From HGM04593 sp045613945 (GTDB taxonomy: Bacteria; Bacteroidota; Bacteroidia; Bacteroidales; Bacteroidaceae): DNA of 27,838 bases. Numbering within the stretch: position 1 is the stretch's first letter; every line of letters starts with the position of its first letter. The stretch covers positions 1 to 27,838 of the forward strand of contig JAZLBZ010000085.1 of NCBI GenBank assembly GCA_045613945.1. Reading direction: 5' to 3'. The notes beneath the pieces were generated by a model that made no database searches, was not told the DNA's origin, and saw only the letters and a program-made list of their open reading frames with translations. A program made the translations under genes and the position numbers. Of this stretch, positions 14,555 to 23,477 are shown piece after piece.

Positions 14555-16566
14555 TATAGCATTGATTTTACCTGGTTGTACACGTTTTCTGCAGTGAAGC
14601 CGAGTTTCTCGTCAAGTACCTTGTAGGGCGCTGAGAAACCGAATGACTGCAAGCCCCAAACCTTGCCGTTTGCGCCTACAAGACCCTCGAGGTTTACAGG
14701 AAGACCTGCAGTGAGACCGAAGATCTTTGCACCTGCGGGGAGGATGCTCTCCTGGTACTCCTTAGGCTGTGTGCGGAAGAGGCCCTCTGATGGAACCGAT
14801 ACGATGCGTGTCTTGATGCCATCGGCCTTCAGGAGCTTTGCACCGTCAACAAGTGTTGAAACCTCGGAACCCGATGCAAGGAGAATAACGTCGTAATCCT
14901 CGTCGCTGCCTGCGATTACATAGGCACCCTTTGACGCCTCCTCGTATGGAGTACCCTCGGGGAGGTTGTTGATGTTCTGGCGTGAGAAGATGAGACCTGT
15001 TGGTGTGGTGTCGTTCTCCATAGCAAGTTTCCAGGCCTGTGTTGCCTCGTTTACATCTGCTGGGCGCAGAACAAGCATTGAGTTCTTGCCGCTGTGGTTC
15101 TTGACCTTCTCCATAAGGCGCACCTGTGCCTCCTGCTCAACAGGCTCGTGTGTTGGGCCGTCCTCACCTACGCGGAATGCGTCGTGTGACCAAACGAACT
15201 TCACAGGGAGTTCCATCAGGGCTGCCATGCGTATTGCAGGCTTCATATAGTCGCTGAACACGAAGAATGTACCGCAAGCCGCGATTACACCACCGTGAAG
15301 TGCCATACCAATACATACGCAGGCCATTGTCAACTCCGATACACCGGCGTGCAGGAACGCGCCGCTGAAATCGCCCGGAGTGAAGGCGTGTGTCTTTTTC
15401 AAGAAACCATCGGTCTTGTCGCTATTGCTCAAGTCGGCCGATGAGCATATCATGTTGCCATAGTTCTCGGCAAGGATGCCAAGTACTGTAGCCGATGCGT
15501 TACGTGTGGGGCCGTCGGCCTTCTGCTCAATGGCTGCCCAGTCAATCTGTGGCTGCTTGCCGCTGAACCAGTCCTCGAGTTTTTGTGCCTTCTCCGGGTT
15601 TGCTGCTGCCCAGGCTGCCTTTGCCGCCTTGCGCTCTGCAACAATCTGGCGAAGTTCGTTGAGGCGGTTGTTGTACATCTCCTTAACTTCGGGGAAGAAT
15701 GTGAATGGGTTCTCCACGTCACCGCCCAGGTTCTTGATTGTGTTGATGTATGCATCGCCACCGAGTGGTGCACCGTGTGTGCCACAGTCAAACTCATAAC
15801 TGCTGCCATCGGCGCGGCGTGCACCCTTGCCCATTACGGTGTTACCGATGATGAGTGTTGGACGCTCTTGCTCGGCCTTCGCCTCGGTCAATGCTGCGCG
15901 GATTGCGTCGCAGTCGTTACCGTCTATGGTGATGACCTTCCAGCCCCATGCCTCGTACTTCTTTGCTGTGTCCTCGAACATAACCTCGTCGCAGCGTGTA
16001 GAGAGCTGAATCTGGTTTGCGTCATAGAACATTACAAGGTTGTTGAGCTTGAGGTAACCGGCAAGGCGGCCTGCGCCCTGTGAAATCTCCTCCTGTACGC
16101 CACCGTCCGAGATGAACGCGTAGATGGTGTGACCCATTACCTCGCTGCCCAGGCGTGCCTCAAGGAACTTGGCTGCAATGGCTGCACCCACTGCGTAGGT
16201 GTGACCCTGGCCAAGAGGACCCGATGTGTTCTCAATGCCACGTGCAAAGTTTACCTCGGGGTGTCCGGGTGTTGGGCTTCCCCACTGGCGGAGCTGCTTG
16301 AGCTCGTCCATTGTATATTTGTCTGAGAGTGCAAGCACAGAGTAGAGCATTGGCGACATGTGGCCGGGATCCAGGAAGAAACGGTCGCGTCCCTCCCACA
16401 ATGGGTTCTCGGGGTCATGCACCAAAAACTCCGAGTAGAGTACGTTGATAAAGTCGGCACCACCCATTGCACCGCCGGGGTGTCCCGATTTTGCTTTCTC
16501 TACCATTGCTGCAGTCAATATGCGGATATTGTCGGCAGCCTTGTTCATCAATTGCTTGCTATTCAT
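14554..16566 (-). CDS. tkt: Transketolase
   Basis: This 670-aa thiamine-diphosphate enzyme transfers two-carbon units between sugar phosphates in the non-oxidative pentose phosphate pathway. Visible motifs are GHPGG (28-32), DPGHMSPMLY (67-75 region), GPLGQG (116-121), the ThDP/Mg site SDGG (153-156) to YDANQI (Asn184), GVSELTM with the ThDP-activating Glu, and HDAFRVGEDGPTHEP. Compared with E. coli TktA the GDG becomes SDG and GVREH becomes GVSEL, which I believe is usual in Bacteroidales. Length matches the family. It is the first gene of a two-gene operon with rpiB. Confidence 0.95.
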   Translation of the reverse strand: MNSKQLMNKAADNIRILTAAMVEKAKSGHPGGAMGGADFINVLYSEFLVHDPENPLWEGRDRFFLDPGHMSPMLYSVLALSDKYTMDELKQLRQWGSPTPGHPEVNFARGIENTSGPLGQGHTYAVGAAIAAKFLEARLGSEVMGHTIYAFISDGGVQEEISQGAGRLAGYLKLNNLVMFYDANQIQLSTRCDEVMFEDTAKKYEAWGWKVITIDGNDCDAIRAALTEAKAEQERPTLIIGNTVMGKGARRADGSSYEFDCGTHGAPLGGDAYINTIKNLGGDVENPFTFFPEVKEMYNNRLNELRQIVAERKAAKAAWAAANPEKAQKLEDWFSGKQPQIDWAAIEQKADGPTRNASATVLGILAENYGNMICSSADLSNSDKTDGFLKKTHAFTPGDFSGAFLHAGVSELTMACVCIGMALHGGVIAACGTFFVFSDYMKPAIRMAALMELPVKFVWSHDAFRVGEDGPTHEPVEQEAQVRLMEKVKNHSGKNSMLVLRPADVNEATQAWKLAMENDTTPTGLIFSRQNINNLPEGTPYEEASKGAYVIAGSDEDYDVILLASGSEVSTLVDGAKLLKADGIKTRIVSVPSEGLFRTQPKEYQESILPAGAKIFGLTAGLPVNLEGLVGANGKVWGLQSFGFSAPYKVLDEKLGFTAENVYNQVKSML

Positions 16567-16641
16567 ATCTTTTATTATCGTTAGTAGGTTTCTATTTGCT
16601 TCTCTAGGTTTTTTGCGGACCGGAGTCCCTCTTGTTATCTA

Positions 16642-16673
16642 CAAGAATACTCCTTACCGTAATTTGTTACAAA
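16642..16673 (-). promoter_or_regulatory. Putative promoter for tkt-rpiB
   Basis: On the minus strand TTTG (16673-16670) and TATTCTTG (16649-16642) are separated by 20 bp, with one mismatch in the -7 box. An alternative exact -7 box, TATTTTTG, overlaps at 16677-16670 but has no good -33. The leader would be about 70 nt. Confidence 0.4.
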
Positions 16674-16796
16674 AATAGTATATTTTGTTTGAATGTGGAA
16701 CATATTTCAATGATGATTTTCCTGCTCATTATAAATAATTTTGTGAAGTTAAGATTTATAAAGATGTTTTTTGATGATTTTCAGCCTGCTTTGTAT

Positions 16797-16804
16797 TATC
16801 TTCG
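16797..16804 (+). promoter_or_regulatory. Putative -7 promoter element for tex
   Basis: TATCTTCG is followed by CTAC, and the ATG lies 20 bp further on. TTTG occurs at 16770-16773 but the 23-bp spacing is long. This site supports starting tex at 16824: an upstream extension would begin before the promoter. Confidence 0.45.
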
Positions 16805-16823
16805 CTACAAAATAATACTCATT

Positions 16824-18935
16824 ATGCTCACTAATATCATATCAAAGCAACTTGGTTTTGCTGCCCAAAAGGTAAGTAATGTGCTAGGGCTGCTTGATGG
16901 CGGCGCAACAATCCCCTTCATTGCCCGTTACCGCAAGGAGGCTACCGGCTCAATGGACGAAGTGGCCATTGGTAATATAAAGGAGATGTATGAAAGGCTC
17001 AAGGCAATTGTTGAACGCAAACAGACTGTAATTGCCACTATTGAGGAACAGGGAAAACTCACCCCCGAACTCAAACAGCGCATTGACAACTGTTTCGACG
17101 CAGTGGAACTCGAGGATATATACTTGCCATACCGCCCCAAGCGCCGCACACGTGCTACAATAGCAAAGGAACGCGGGCTTGAACCGCTGGCCGATATCAT
17201 CTGGAACCAGCAGCACAACGATGTAAAGAACAGGGCACGCACATTCATCTGTGCCGATGTTCCCACTGTAGACGATGCCATTGCCGGTGCCTGCGACATC
17301 ATTGCCGAGCGCGTTTCCGAGGATGAAAGAGCGCGTAACACCATGCGCCGCCTCTATGCACGTGACGGCGTGCTTGTCTCAAGGGTGGTTAAAGGCAAGG
17401 AAGGTGATGGCATAAAGTATTCCGATTACTATGAGTGGCAGGAGAAGATATCCCGTATCTCCTCTCATCGCCTGCTTGCGATAATGCGTGGCGAGGATGA
17501 GGGCTGTCTGCGAATGTCGATAACCGTTGACGGCGAGGAGGCAATAGGTCAACTTTGCCGTCAGTTCGTTAAGCGTTTCTCGCCCTCGCGCGAGTATATT
17601 GAGGCTGCTGTTGCCGATGGTTACAAGCGCCTGCTTGCACCATCCATTGAGAACGAGACACGTGGCAATGCCAAGCAGCGTGCCGATGACGAGGCAATCT
17701 CTGTTTTTGCCGAGAACCTTCGCCAACTGCTCATGTCGTCGCCGCTTGGCCAAAAACGCGTGCTTGCCATTGACCCCGGATTCCGTACAGGCTGCAAGGT
17801 CGTTGTGCTCGACTCGCAAGGCAATCTTGTACATCACACTGTAATATATCCACATCCGCCGCAGAACGACCGCGAGGGTGCTGCGCGCACAGTTACCTCG
17901 CTTGTCAATGAGTATGCCATTGAAGCCTTTGCCATTGGTAATGGCACAGCGGGCCGTGAGACCGAGGATTTTGTGCGTTCGCTTGGGCTTGCAGCCGATG
18001 TGTTCTCTGTCAACGAAGATGGCGCATCGGTCTATTCGGCATCACCTGTGGCACGTGAGGAGTTCCCCAATGAAGATGTCACAGTGCGCGGAGCCGTTTC
18101 CATCGGCCGCAGGCTCATTGACCCGCTATCGGAACTAGTGAAGATTGAACCACGCTCCATTGGGGTGGGGCAGTACCAGCATAGTGTCGACCAGGGCAAA
18201 CTGAAGCAACGTCTTGATGTGGTTGTTGAGAGTTGCGTGAACAAGGTGGGCGTTAATGTGAACACCGCCACCAAGCAGATTCTCACCCATATATCGGGTC
18301 TTGGCCCAGTGCTTGCCGAAAATATTGTAAAGTACCGTACTGCCAATGGCGATTTTCGCACCCGCAAGGAACTTCTTGATGTACCTCGTCTGGGCAACAA
18401 GGCTTTTGAGCAGGCTGCAGGCTTCCTGCGTGTAGTAGGTGGCGATAACCCGCTCGACAACACTGCTGTGCACCCCGAATCGTATAGCATAGTCGCCAGA
18501 ATGGCGAAGGATTGTGGCGTGTCGCTTGAACAGTTCATTGCCGACAGTGAACTGCGTAAAAAGGTCGAACTCCGGCGCTATGTAACCGACAAGGTTGGCT
18601 TGCCTACACTCACCGATATCATGGACGCCCTCAACAAACGAGGCCTCGACCCGCGCGAGCAGGCAAAAGCCTTCTCGTTCGACCCAAACGTGCATGGGAT
18701 TGAGGATTTGCACGTGGGGATGGTCCTGCCAGGTCTTGTCTCCAACATCACCGCATTTGGAGCATTTGTAAACATTGGCGTTCATCAGGACGGTCTTGTA
18801 CATATCTCGCAACTTGCCGACAAGTTTGTCTCATCCCCCGGCGATGTAGTCAAACTCGGACAGCAAGTCATGGTGAAGGTTGTGGAGGTGGATTTGAAGA
18901 GGAGACGTATATCATTATCCATGCGCGGTGTTTGA
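16824..18935 (+). CDS. tex: Tex-family S1 RNA-binding transcription accessory protein
   Basis: This 703-aa protein has the Tex layout. An N-terminal helical region starts MLTNIISKQLGFAAQKV, with GATIPFIARYRKEATG. A YqgF/RNase H-like domain begins near 310 (KRVLAIDPGFRTGCKV). Helix-hairpin-helix repeats lie at about 473-560 (NVNTATKQILTHISGLGPVLAENIV). A C-terminal S1 domain spans about 631-703 (GMVLPGLVSNITAFGAFVNIGVHQDGLVHIS). Tex proteins bind nucleic acid and RNA polymerase and affect transcription. The open frame continues upstream to 16632, but that part is unlike Tex and is AT-rich leader DNA. It is divergent from tkt and monocistronic. Confidence 0.94.
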   Translation: MLTNIISKQLGFAAQKVSNVLGLLDGGATIPFIARYRKEATGSMDEVAIGNIKEMYERLKAIVERKQTVIATIEEQGKLTPELKQRIDNCFDAVELEDIYLPYRPKRRTRATIAKERGLEPLADIIWNQQHNDVKNRARTFICADVPTVDDAIAGACDIIAERVSEDERARNTMRRLYARDGVLVSRVVKGKEGDGIKYSDYYEWQEKISRISSHRLLAIMRGEDEGCLRMSITVDGEEAIGQLCRQFVKRFSPSREYIEAAVADGYKRLLAPSIENETRGNAKQRADDEAISVFAENLRQLLMSSPLGQKRVLAIDPGFRTGCKVVVLDSQGNLVHHTVIYPHPPQNDREGAARTVTSLVNEYAIEAFAIGNGTAGRETEDFVRSLGLAADVFSVNEDGASVYSASPVAREEFPNEDVTVRGAVSIGRRLIDPLSELVKIEPRSIGVGQYQHSVDQGKLKQRLDVVVESCVNKVGVNVNTATKQILTHISGLGPVLAENIVKYRTANGDFRTRKELLDVPRLGNKAFEQAAGFLRVVGGDNPLDNTAVHPESYSIVARMAKDCGVSLEQFIADSELRKKVELRRYVTDKVGLPTLTDIMDALNKRGLDPREQAKAFSFDPNVHGIEDLHVGMVLPGLVSNITAFGAFVNIGVHQDGLVHISQLADKFVSSPGDVVKLGQQVMVKVVEVDLKRRRISLSMRGV

Positions 18936-18948
18936 AGTATTCTAAAAC

Positions 18949-19041
18949 GGCGATGACTGCGTTATACTCGATTTTGTAAACAGTCATTTAGGACAACTAA
19001 ACTCCTGTTCCCAAAATCATCGCAAGCCTTGTCCTCACCGC
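18949..19041. repeat. Intergenic nested-hairpin repeat, copy 1
   Basis: This roughly 93-bp unit begins GGCGATGACTGCGTTA and ends CAAGCCTTGTCCTCACCGC. Its centre folds into a nested hairpin: GATTTTG/CAAAATC (18970-18976 with 19012-19018), AACAG/CTGTT (18979-18983 with 19005-19009) and TTTAG/CTAAA (18987-18991 with 18997-19001). It starts 13 nt after the tex stop and lacks a T tract typical of a terminator. Confidence 0.75.
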
Positions 19042-19071
19042 TTTATAATTACTTCAATATCTAACTGTAAT

Positions 19072-19162
19072 GGCATCTGCTGTGTTACGGTTGTTTTTTG
19101 TGGGCAGTCATTTACGTTTAGTAAACTCCTGTTTAAAAAACAACCAAGCCTTGCATCTGCAC
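19072..19162. repeat. Intergenic nested-hairpin repeat, copy 2
   Basis: This unit has the same layout as copy 1, 123 bp further on. The stems are GGTTGTTTTTT/AAAAAACAACC (19089-19099 with 19135-19145), CAG/CTG (19105-19107 with 19129-19131) and TTTAC/GTAAA (19111-19115 with 19121-19125). Shared unpaired or border sequence includes CAGTCATTTA, TAAACTCCTG and CAAGCCTTG. Stem bases differ from copy 1 in compensating pairs. Confidence 0.75.
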
Positions 19163-19198
19163 TTTTTATTGAACTTTACGGTTCTGGTTCTTAAGAAC

Positions 19199-19260
19199 GG
19201 CGATGGCTGCGCTACGCTGAACGATAATGTAAAATGAGGGTGACCTAAAAGTCATTTTGC
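19199..19260. repeat. Partial third repeat copy
   Basis: The unit starts GGCGATGGCTGCGCTACGCT, matching the head of copy 1, at a further 127 bp. The central part is different but again forms a stem (AAAATGA, 19231-19237, with TCATTTT, 19252-19258). The conserved tail CAAGCCTTG is absent. Confidence 0.55.
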
Positions 19261-19268
19261 AAAGAGAA

Positions 19269-19302
19269 CAAACCCTGCCAGAGCATATTCTGACAGGGTT
19301 TG
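19269..19302. terminator. Probable bidirectional terminator between tex and the sulfatase
   Basis: The stem CAAACCCTG/CAGGGTTTG (19269-19277 with 19294-19302) is extended by CAGA/TCTG after one mismatch. The T tracts are modest on both sides (CTTATTCTT plus; TTCTCTTT minus). It lies 57 nt after the sulfatase stop. Confidence 0.65.
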
Positions 19303-19359
19303 CTTATTCTTAAACAGGACTTTTGAGTCAGCCCCACATGTCAACTTCCGGGGAATGTA

Positions 19360-22140
19360 TCACTTTACAAGTATCTTCTTGCAGTCTACAATGTTTATTC
19401 CTTTCTGAGTGTGCTGCAGGCGTTCGCCGGCAACGTTGTATATGTCCCCGCTTTTGTCTTGTAGGGTAGCGGGGATGTCGTCAATACCAGTGGGGTCGCT
19501 AAAGTGTACTGCAAACTCGCTTGCCTGTGCAACATTGCACTCGAGCCAGCATTGGTTTGCTGCAATATCCTTTGAACCGTTGAATGCCTTGAATGCCTTG
19601 TTTGCAAATGCGAACTTCTTGCTGTCGCCGCTCTGCACCAGGCTGCTCTCTACATAGTTGCCCCTGAGCAGCGATTCGGGGAGCGAGGTTGCTGCTCCGT
19701 TGTCCGAGATTGTGATGACAAACTGATGGGTTCCTGCACCCCCATTGACTATTGCGGGGGTACCGCTTTTTAGTGTCTCTCCAGGACCGGCGATGGCTCT
19801 CATTGTACAGGAGTATACTCCCTGCTCACTGTTCTGAATATCTGTTATTGTCGCATCATAGGCATAGACGCCTTCGGGGATAACGACATTGAATGGCAGG
19901 CATATTGCTGCAGCGCTATCGGCCGGCAAGGTCAAGGGAAATGTGCCAACCTCTTCAATGGTATATGTGGCAAGGCCGGCCTTGACAGCCTTGTCATTGC
20001 CCACAACGCCATGCTCTTTGTATACGTTCACGTAGTTGATGCCATCGCTACTGCTGCGAATCTTGTATACGTCGGCAGTAGAGGTCTCTTCAAAAAGGTA
20101 TGTGCCTGCCTCGTTTTTATTGTCCGAGAACATTATGTGTCCCCATCCGCTCAATCTGGGTTCTTTCAAAACCTTACCCTGCATTGTGAGTGTATATCCG
20201 ACACCCGATGGCTCAATGATGAAGATTTCATCGCCGGTAGCGGATGTTGAATAGTGGTCGGGCGAGATGAGTTTGTAACCCTCGTTCTTGCTGTTGTCGT
20301 GAGTGGTGTTGTAGCCTATGAACAGCGGGTTACCGTTGTAGTTAATGTGGTATGCTCCGTTGTAGCCAGGATTGATGATTACGGCAAACAGATGTATTGT
20401 TCCGTCGGGCATTGCTACAACGCCGGTGTGTGCACCGTTGCCCGCATCGTTCCTGATGATGATATTGCTCAGGTCTGCAGCATCGCCGTCAATGAAATCT
20501 CCGCTCACCGTTGCTCCCTCCTGGTTGCCAAAATATTCAGTAAGGTCAATTGTCTCGCCGGCCTCGGCAATGACTGTAACCTCTGCATACTGCCTGTTGC
20601 GTATCTTCTCCAATTGTACTGATAGGTTCTCCACAACTGCGGCATTGCCTGTTGCCATGTTCTGGTTCTCGTCAAACTCACCATTGACGTGCTTGAATAT
20701 CTGCGGGCTGGTTGAGTAGCCTGTCTCAATCTTAGGTCCCCATTGAATCATTGTCGGTCCACCTTTGGGCTCAACGAATTTCCATCCTGCTGTGCACAGT
20801 GTCAATGTGTGGTTCTGCGCCATGCCAATGGCAAACGGGCGCCCATTCTCGTCGTTGCCGAACCATGTTGCAGCCTCCCCTGGGAAACCGTCGGTTGAGA
20901 GTGATTCGCCACCGCCCACACCGGCAATGCTTGCCATAACGTCGAGGAAGTCTATTTGTGAGACAAGTGAGTTTTTCACAGCTTGCTCCTTTATCATTGC
21001 TGGCCAATGAACGATGAATGGCACACGTGTACCGCCCTCATAGGCACTGTACTTTCCGCCACGCAGGCCGCCGGTAGGCGAGTGGTCGCCCACAAGTTCC
21101 TCGGCCTGGTCAACATAACCGTCGTCAAGTACAGGACCGTTGTCGCTGGTGAGGATAATCAGGGTGTTCTCGAGCAGGCCCTGCTCTTCGAGAGCACGTA
21201 CAATCTCGCCCACGCTCCAGTCAAACTGTACAATGGCATCGCCACGCAGTCCCATTTCGCTCTGTCCACGAAAGCGTGGATGCGGGAAACGTGGTACATG
21301 GACGTCGTTGGTTGCAAAGTACATGAAGAAAGGTGTGTTGCCGTTCTCCTTTATGAAATCAACGGCATGCGCTGTTATGCTGTCGGCAATATCCTCATCT
21401 TTCCATAATGCCTTGCCGCCACCTTTCATGTAGCCAATGCGTCCGATGCCGTTCACAATAGAGTAGTTGTGCCCATGACTTGATTTCAGGTTGTAGAGCA
21501 ACTCCGGGTTGTCCTTGCCTGTCGGCTCGCCCTCGAAATTGGTGTTGTAGTTTACATATATCGGCGCAGACGGGTCGTAGTTGGCCACCGAGCCGTTCTC
21601 AATGAACACGCATGGGACGCGGTCGGCTGTTGCCGCCATAATGTATGAGTAGTCGAAACCAATGTCGGCAAGTGCAGGCGTGATAGGGGCGTTCCAGTCC
21701 TGCTTGCCGGTCTGTGAGCCAAGTCCAAGATGCCACTTGCCAAACGCAGCAGTGGTGTAGCCTGCGTCCTTGAACACGTCGGCAACGGTGTACTGGTCGG
21801 GCGAGATAATCATTGCCGCATCGCCGGCCGCAACGTCTGTTCCGCTCTTGCGCCAGGGATACTCGCCTGTGAGCAGGGAGTAGCGCGATGGAGTACTGGT
21901 TGATGCCACTGCGTGGGCATTAGTGAAGCGCACGCCGTTGTTGGACAAACGGTTTACATTAGGCGTGCGTACGCCAATAGCACCATAGCACTCAAGGTCG
22001 CCGAACCCCAAGTCATCGGCATAAATCATTACCACATTTGGGCGCGACTTCAAGTAAGGCTCGGCGTTTGCGCTATCTTGAGCAACCATTGCTCCCGGCA
22101 GTGCCGCCAAAGCAAGCATACCAACATTCAAGTTTTTCAT
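19360..22140 (-). CDS. Secreted serine-type sulfatase with C-terminal accessory module and T9SS-like tail
   Basis: This 926-aa protein has a signal peptide ending near AMVAQ (residues 1-21). Its sulfatase domain contains NVVMIYADDLGFGDLECYG (Asp42/Asp43 as calcium ligands), the signature STPSRYSLLTG with Ser82 as the residue to be converted to formylglycine, FGKWHLG, and TSDNGPV. It should hydrolyse sulfate esters, probably on glycans; the substrate is unknown. Being Ser-type, it needs an anaerobic maturase (anSME), which is not in the window. After about 520 come extra beta-rich regions: a lectin-like stretch (about 597-727), a domain starting EEVGTFPLTLP, and the tail DIYNVAGERLQ...INIVDCKKILVK. 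The last two resemble the M60 peptidase. It is monocistronic. Confidence 0.9.
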   Translation of the reverse strand: MKNLNVGMLALAALPGAMVAQDSANAEPYLKSRPNVVMIYADDLGFGDLECYGAIGVRTPNVNRLSNNGVRFTNAHAVASTSTPSRYSLLTGEYPWRKSGTDVAAGDAAMIISPDQYTVADVFKDAGYTTAAFGKWHLGLGSQTGKQDWNAPITPALADIGFDYSYIMAATADRVPCVFIENGSVANYDPSAPIYVNYNTNFEGEPTGKDNPELLYNLKSSHGHNYSIVNGIGRIGYMKGGGKALWKDEDIADSITAHAVDFIKENGNTPFFMYFATNDVHVPRFPHPRFRGQSEMGLRGDAIVQFDWSVGEIVRALEEQGLLENTLIILTSDNGPVLDDGYVDQAEELVGDHSPTGGLRGGKYSAYEGGTRVPFIVHWPAMIKEQAVKNSLVSQIDFLDVMASIAGVGGGESLSTDGFPGEAATWFGNDENGRPFAIGMAQNHTLTLCTAGWKFVEPKGGPTMIQWGPKIETGYSTSPQIFKHVNGEFDENQNMATGNAAVVENLSVQLEKIRNRQYAEVTVIAEAGETIDLTEYFGNQEGATVSGDFIDGDAADLSNIIIRNDAGNGAHTGVVAMPDGTIHLFAVIINPGYNGAYHINYNGNPLFIGYNTTHDNSKNEGYKLISPDHYSTSATGDEIFIIEPSGVGYTLTMQGKVLKEPRLSGWGHIMFSDNKNEAGTYLFEETSTADVYKIRSSSDGINYVNVYKEHGVVGNDKAVKAGLATYTIEEVGTFPLTLPADSAAAICLPFNVVIPEGVYAYDATITDIQNSEQGVYSCTMRAIAGPGETLKSGTPAIVNGGAGTHQFVITISDNGAATSLPESLLRGNYVESSLVQSGDSKKFAFANKAFKAFNGSKDIAANQCWLECNVAQASEFAVHFSDPTGIDDIPATLQDKSGDIYNVAGERLQHTQKGINIVDCKKILVK

Positions 22141-22217
22141 AAAAGTGCTTCTTTGTATTCTGCTAAATTACAACATTTATTTAAGAAATTAAAAATTAAA
22201 TGTAAAAGTACAGCAAT

Positions 22218-22253
22218 AAAAATTGGCGCAACCTTTTGATTGCGCCAATTTTT
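22218..22253. terminator. Terminator downstream of galK
   Basis: The perfect stem AAAAATTGGCGCAA/TTGCGCCAATTTTT (22218-22231 with 22240-22253) has an 8-nt loop. It lies 22 nt past the galK stop and separates the galactose operon from the sulfatase gene. Confidence 0.88.
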
Positions 22254-22275
22254 ATTTTATGCTAATGCTATTTGA

Positions 22276-23430
22276 TTAGCAAATCTTGCGAGAACCGTCG
22301 CCGATTACTACATCGTAAACCTTTGGCTGCTTACCATACTTCTCCTGATAACGCTTCTTGGCCTCCTCGATGAATACCTCGTACAACTCCTCCTTAACAA
22401 GGTTGATAGTGCAACCGCCGAAGCCGCCACCCATCATGCGAGAACCTGTTACACCACAGTCGATAGCAACGTCTACCAAGTAGTCGAGTTCCTCGCAACT
22501 TACCTCGTAATCCTTGCTGAGACCGAAGTGTGTCTCATACATCTTCTTGCCTACAGTCTCGTAGTCACCAGCCTCAAGAGCAGCGCAAACGTCCAGCACG
22601 CGAACTACCTCGCCGATAACATACTTAGCGCGGTTGTAATCCTCGGGTTTCAACTCAGCCTTAACCTCCTCAAGCATCTCAAAGCTTGCATCGCGCAAAG
22701 ACTCAACCTCGGGGTGCTTGGCCTTGATAACCTCAGCAACGCGCTCGCAACTCAAGCGACGCTCGTTGTAGGGTGAACCTACGAGTTCGTGCTTAACGCA
22801 AGTGTTCAAAAGAACGAGTTTGTAGCCCTGTGGCTTGAATGGGAAGTACTGGTACTCGAGGTTGCGGCAGTCGAGACGGATGAGGCTGCCAGCCTTGCCG
22901 AATACGCTTGCGAACTGGTCCATGATACCGCAGTTTACACCTACATAGTTGTGCTCTGTAGCCTGGCCAACCTTTGCAAGTTCGAACTTGTCGACCTTGT
23001 TGTCGCCGAACATATCGTTCAATGCGTAAGCGTATGTGCTCTCAAGGGCTGCTGATGAAGACATACCTGCGCCGAGGGGCACATCACCTGCAAATGCAGT
23101 GTTGAAACCCTTTACCTCAACGCCACGCTTGATCATCTCGCGGCAAACACCAAAGATGTACTTTGCCCAAGATGCGTGTGGAGCGTCCTCCTCCTTCAAA
23201 CCGAACTCAACATAGTCCTTCTCGTCGATAGAGTAAGCGCAAACCTTGTCTGTACCGTTTGGCTTAAGCTCGGCCATGATACCCTTGTTTACAGCGCCGG
23301 GGAATACAAAACCGTTATTGTAGTCGGTGTGCTCACCAATGAGGTTGATGCGACCGGGAGATGCATAGATGCTTCCTGTTGTACCGTCGAAATGCTTGAT
23401 AAAGCGGCTTCTTACAAATTCTATATCCAT
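22276..23430 (-). CDS. galK: Galactokinase
   Basis: This 384-aa GHMP kinase phosphorylates alpha-D-galactose to galactose-1-phosphate, the first committed step of the Leloir pathway. The motifs are GRINLIGEHTDYNNG (26-40), the ATP loop PLGAGMSSSAALE (118-130), GIMDQF with the catalytic Asp171, and GGGFGG (334-339). Length matches the family. It is last in the order galM, transporter, galK, which I recall is the same in Bacteroides thetaiotaomicron; galT and galE are not present here. It starts 47 bp after the transporter stop. Confidence 0.96.
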   Translation of the reverse strand: MDIEFVRSRFIKHFDGTTGSIYASPGRINLIGEHTDYNNGFVFPGAVNKGIMAELKPNGTDKVCAYSIDEKDYVEFGLKEEDAPHASWAKYIFGVCREMIKRGVEVKGFNTAFAGDVPLGAGMSSSAALESTYAYALNDMFGDNKVDKFELAKVGQATEHNYVGVNCGIMDQFASVFGKAGSLIRLDCRNLEYQYFPFKPQGYKLVLLNTCVKHELVGSPYNERRLSCERVAEVIKAKHPEVESLRDASFEMLEEVKAELKPEDYNRAKYVIGEVVRVLDVCAALEAGDYETVGKKMYETHFGLSKDYEVSCEELDYLVDVAIDCGVTGSRMMGGGFGGCTINLVKEELYEVFIEEAKKRYQEKYGKQPKVYDVVIGDGSRKIC

Positions 23431-23477
23431 AATCGTTATGTATTATATAGTTAAACAATAAGTTTTTTCAGTGTAAA

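Noticed and set aside
16632..16823. A 64-codon N-terminal extension of tex.
   Set aside because: The extra residues are unlike Tex proteins, the DNA is AT-rich leader, and a -7 box at 16797-16804 lies inside it, so transcription would start after the upstream ATG.
18135..18812. A 225-codon open frame on the minus strand, opposite the 3' half of tex.
   Set aside because: It is contained in the HhH and S1 coding region of tex and has no own signals or domain.
18949..19260. Possible CRISPR array, because of spaced repeats.
   Set aside because: There are only three units, the repeats are about 90 bp and diverged, the steps leave no uniform unique spacers, and no cas genes are near.
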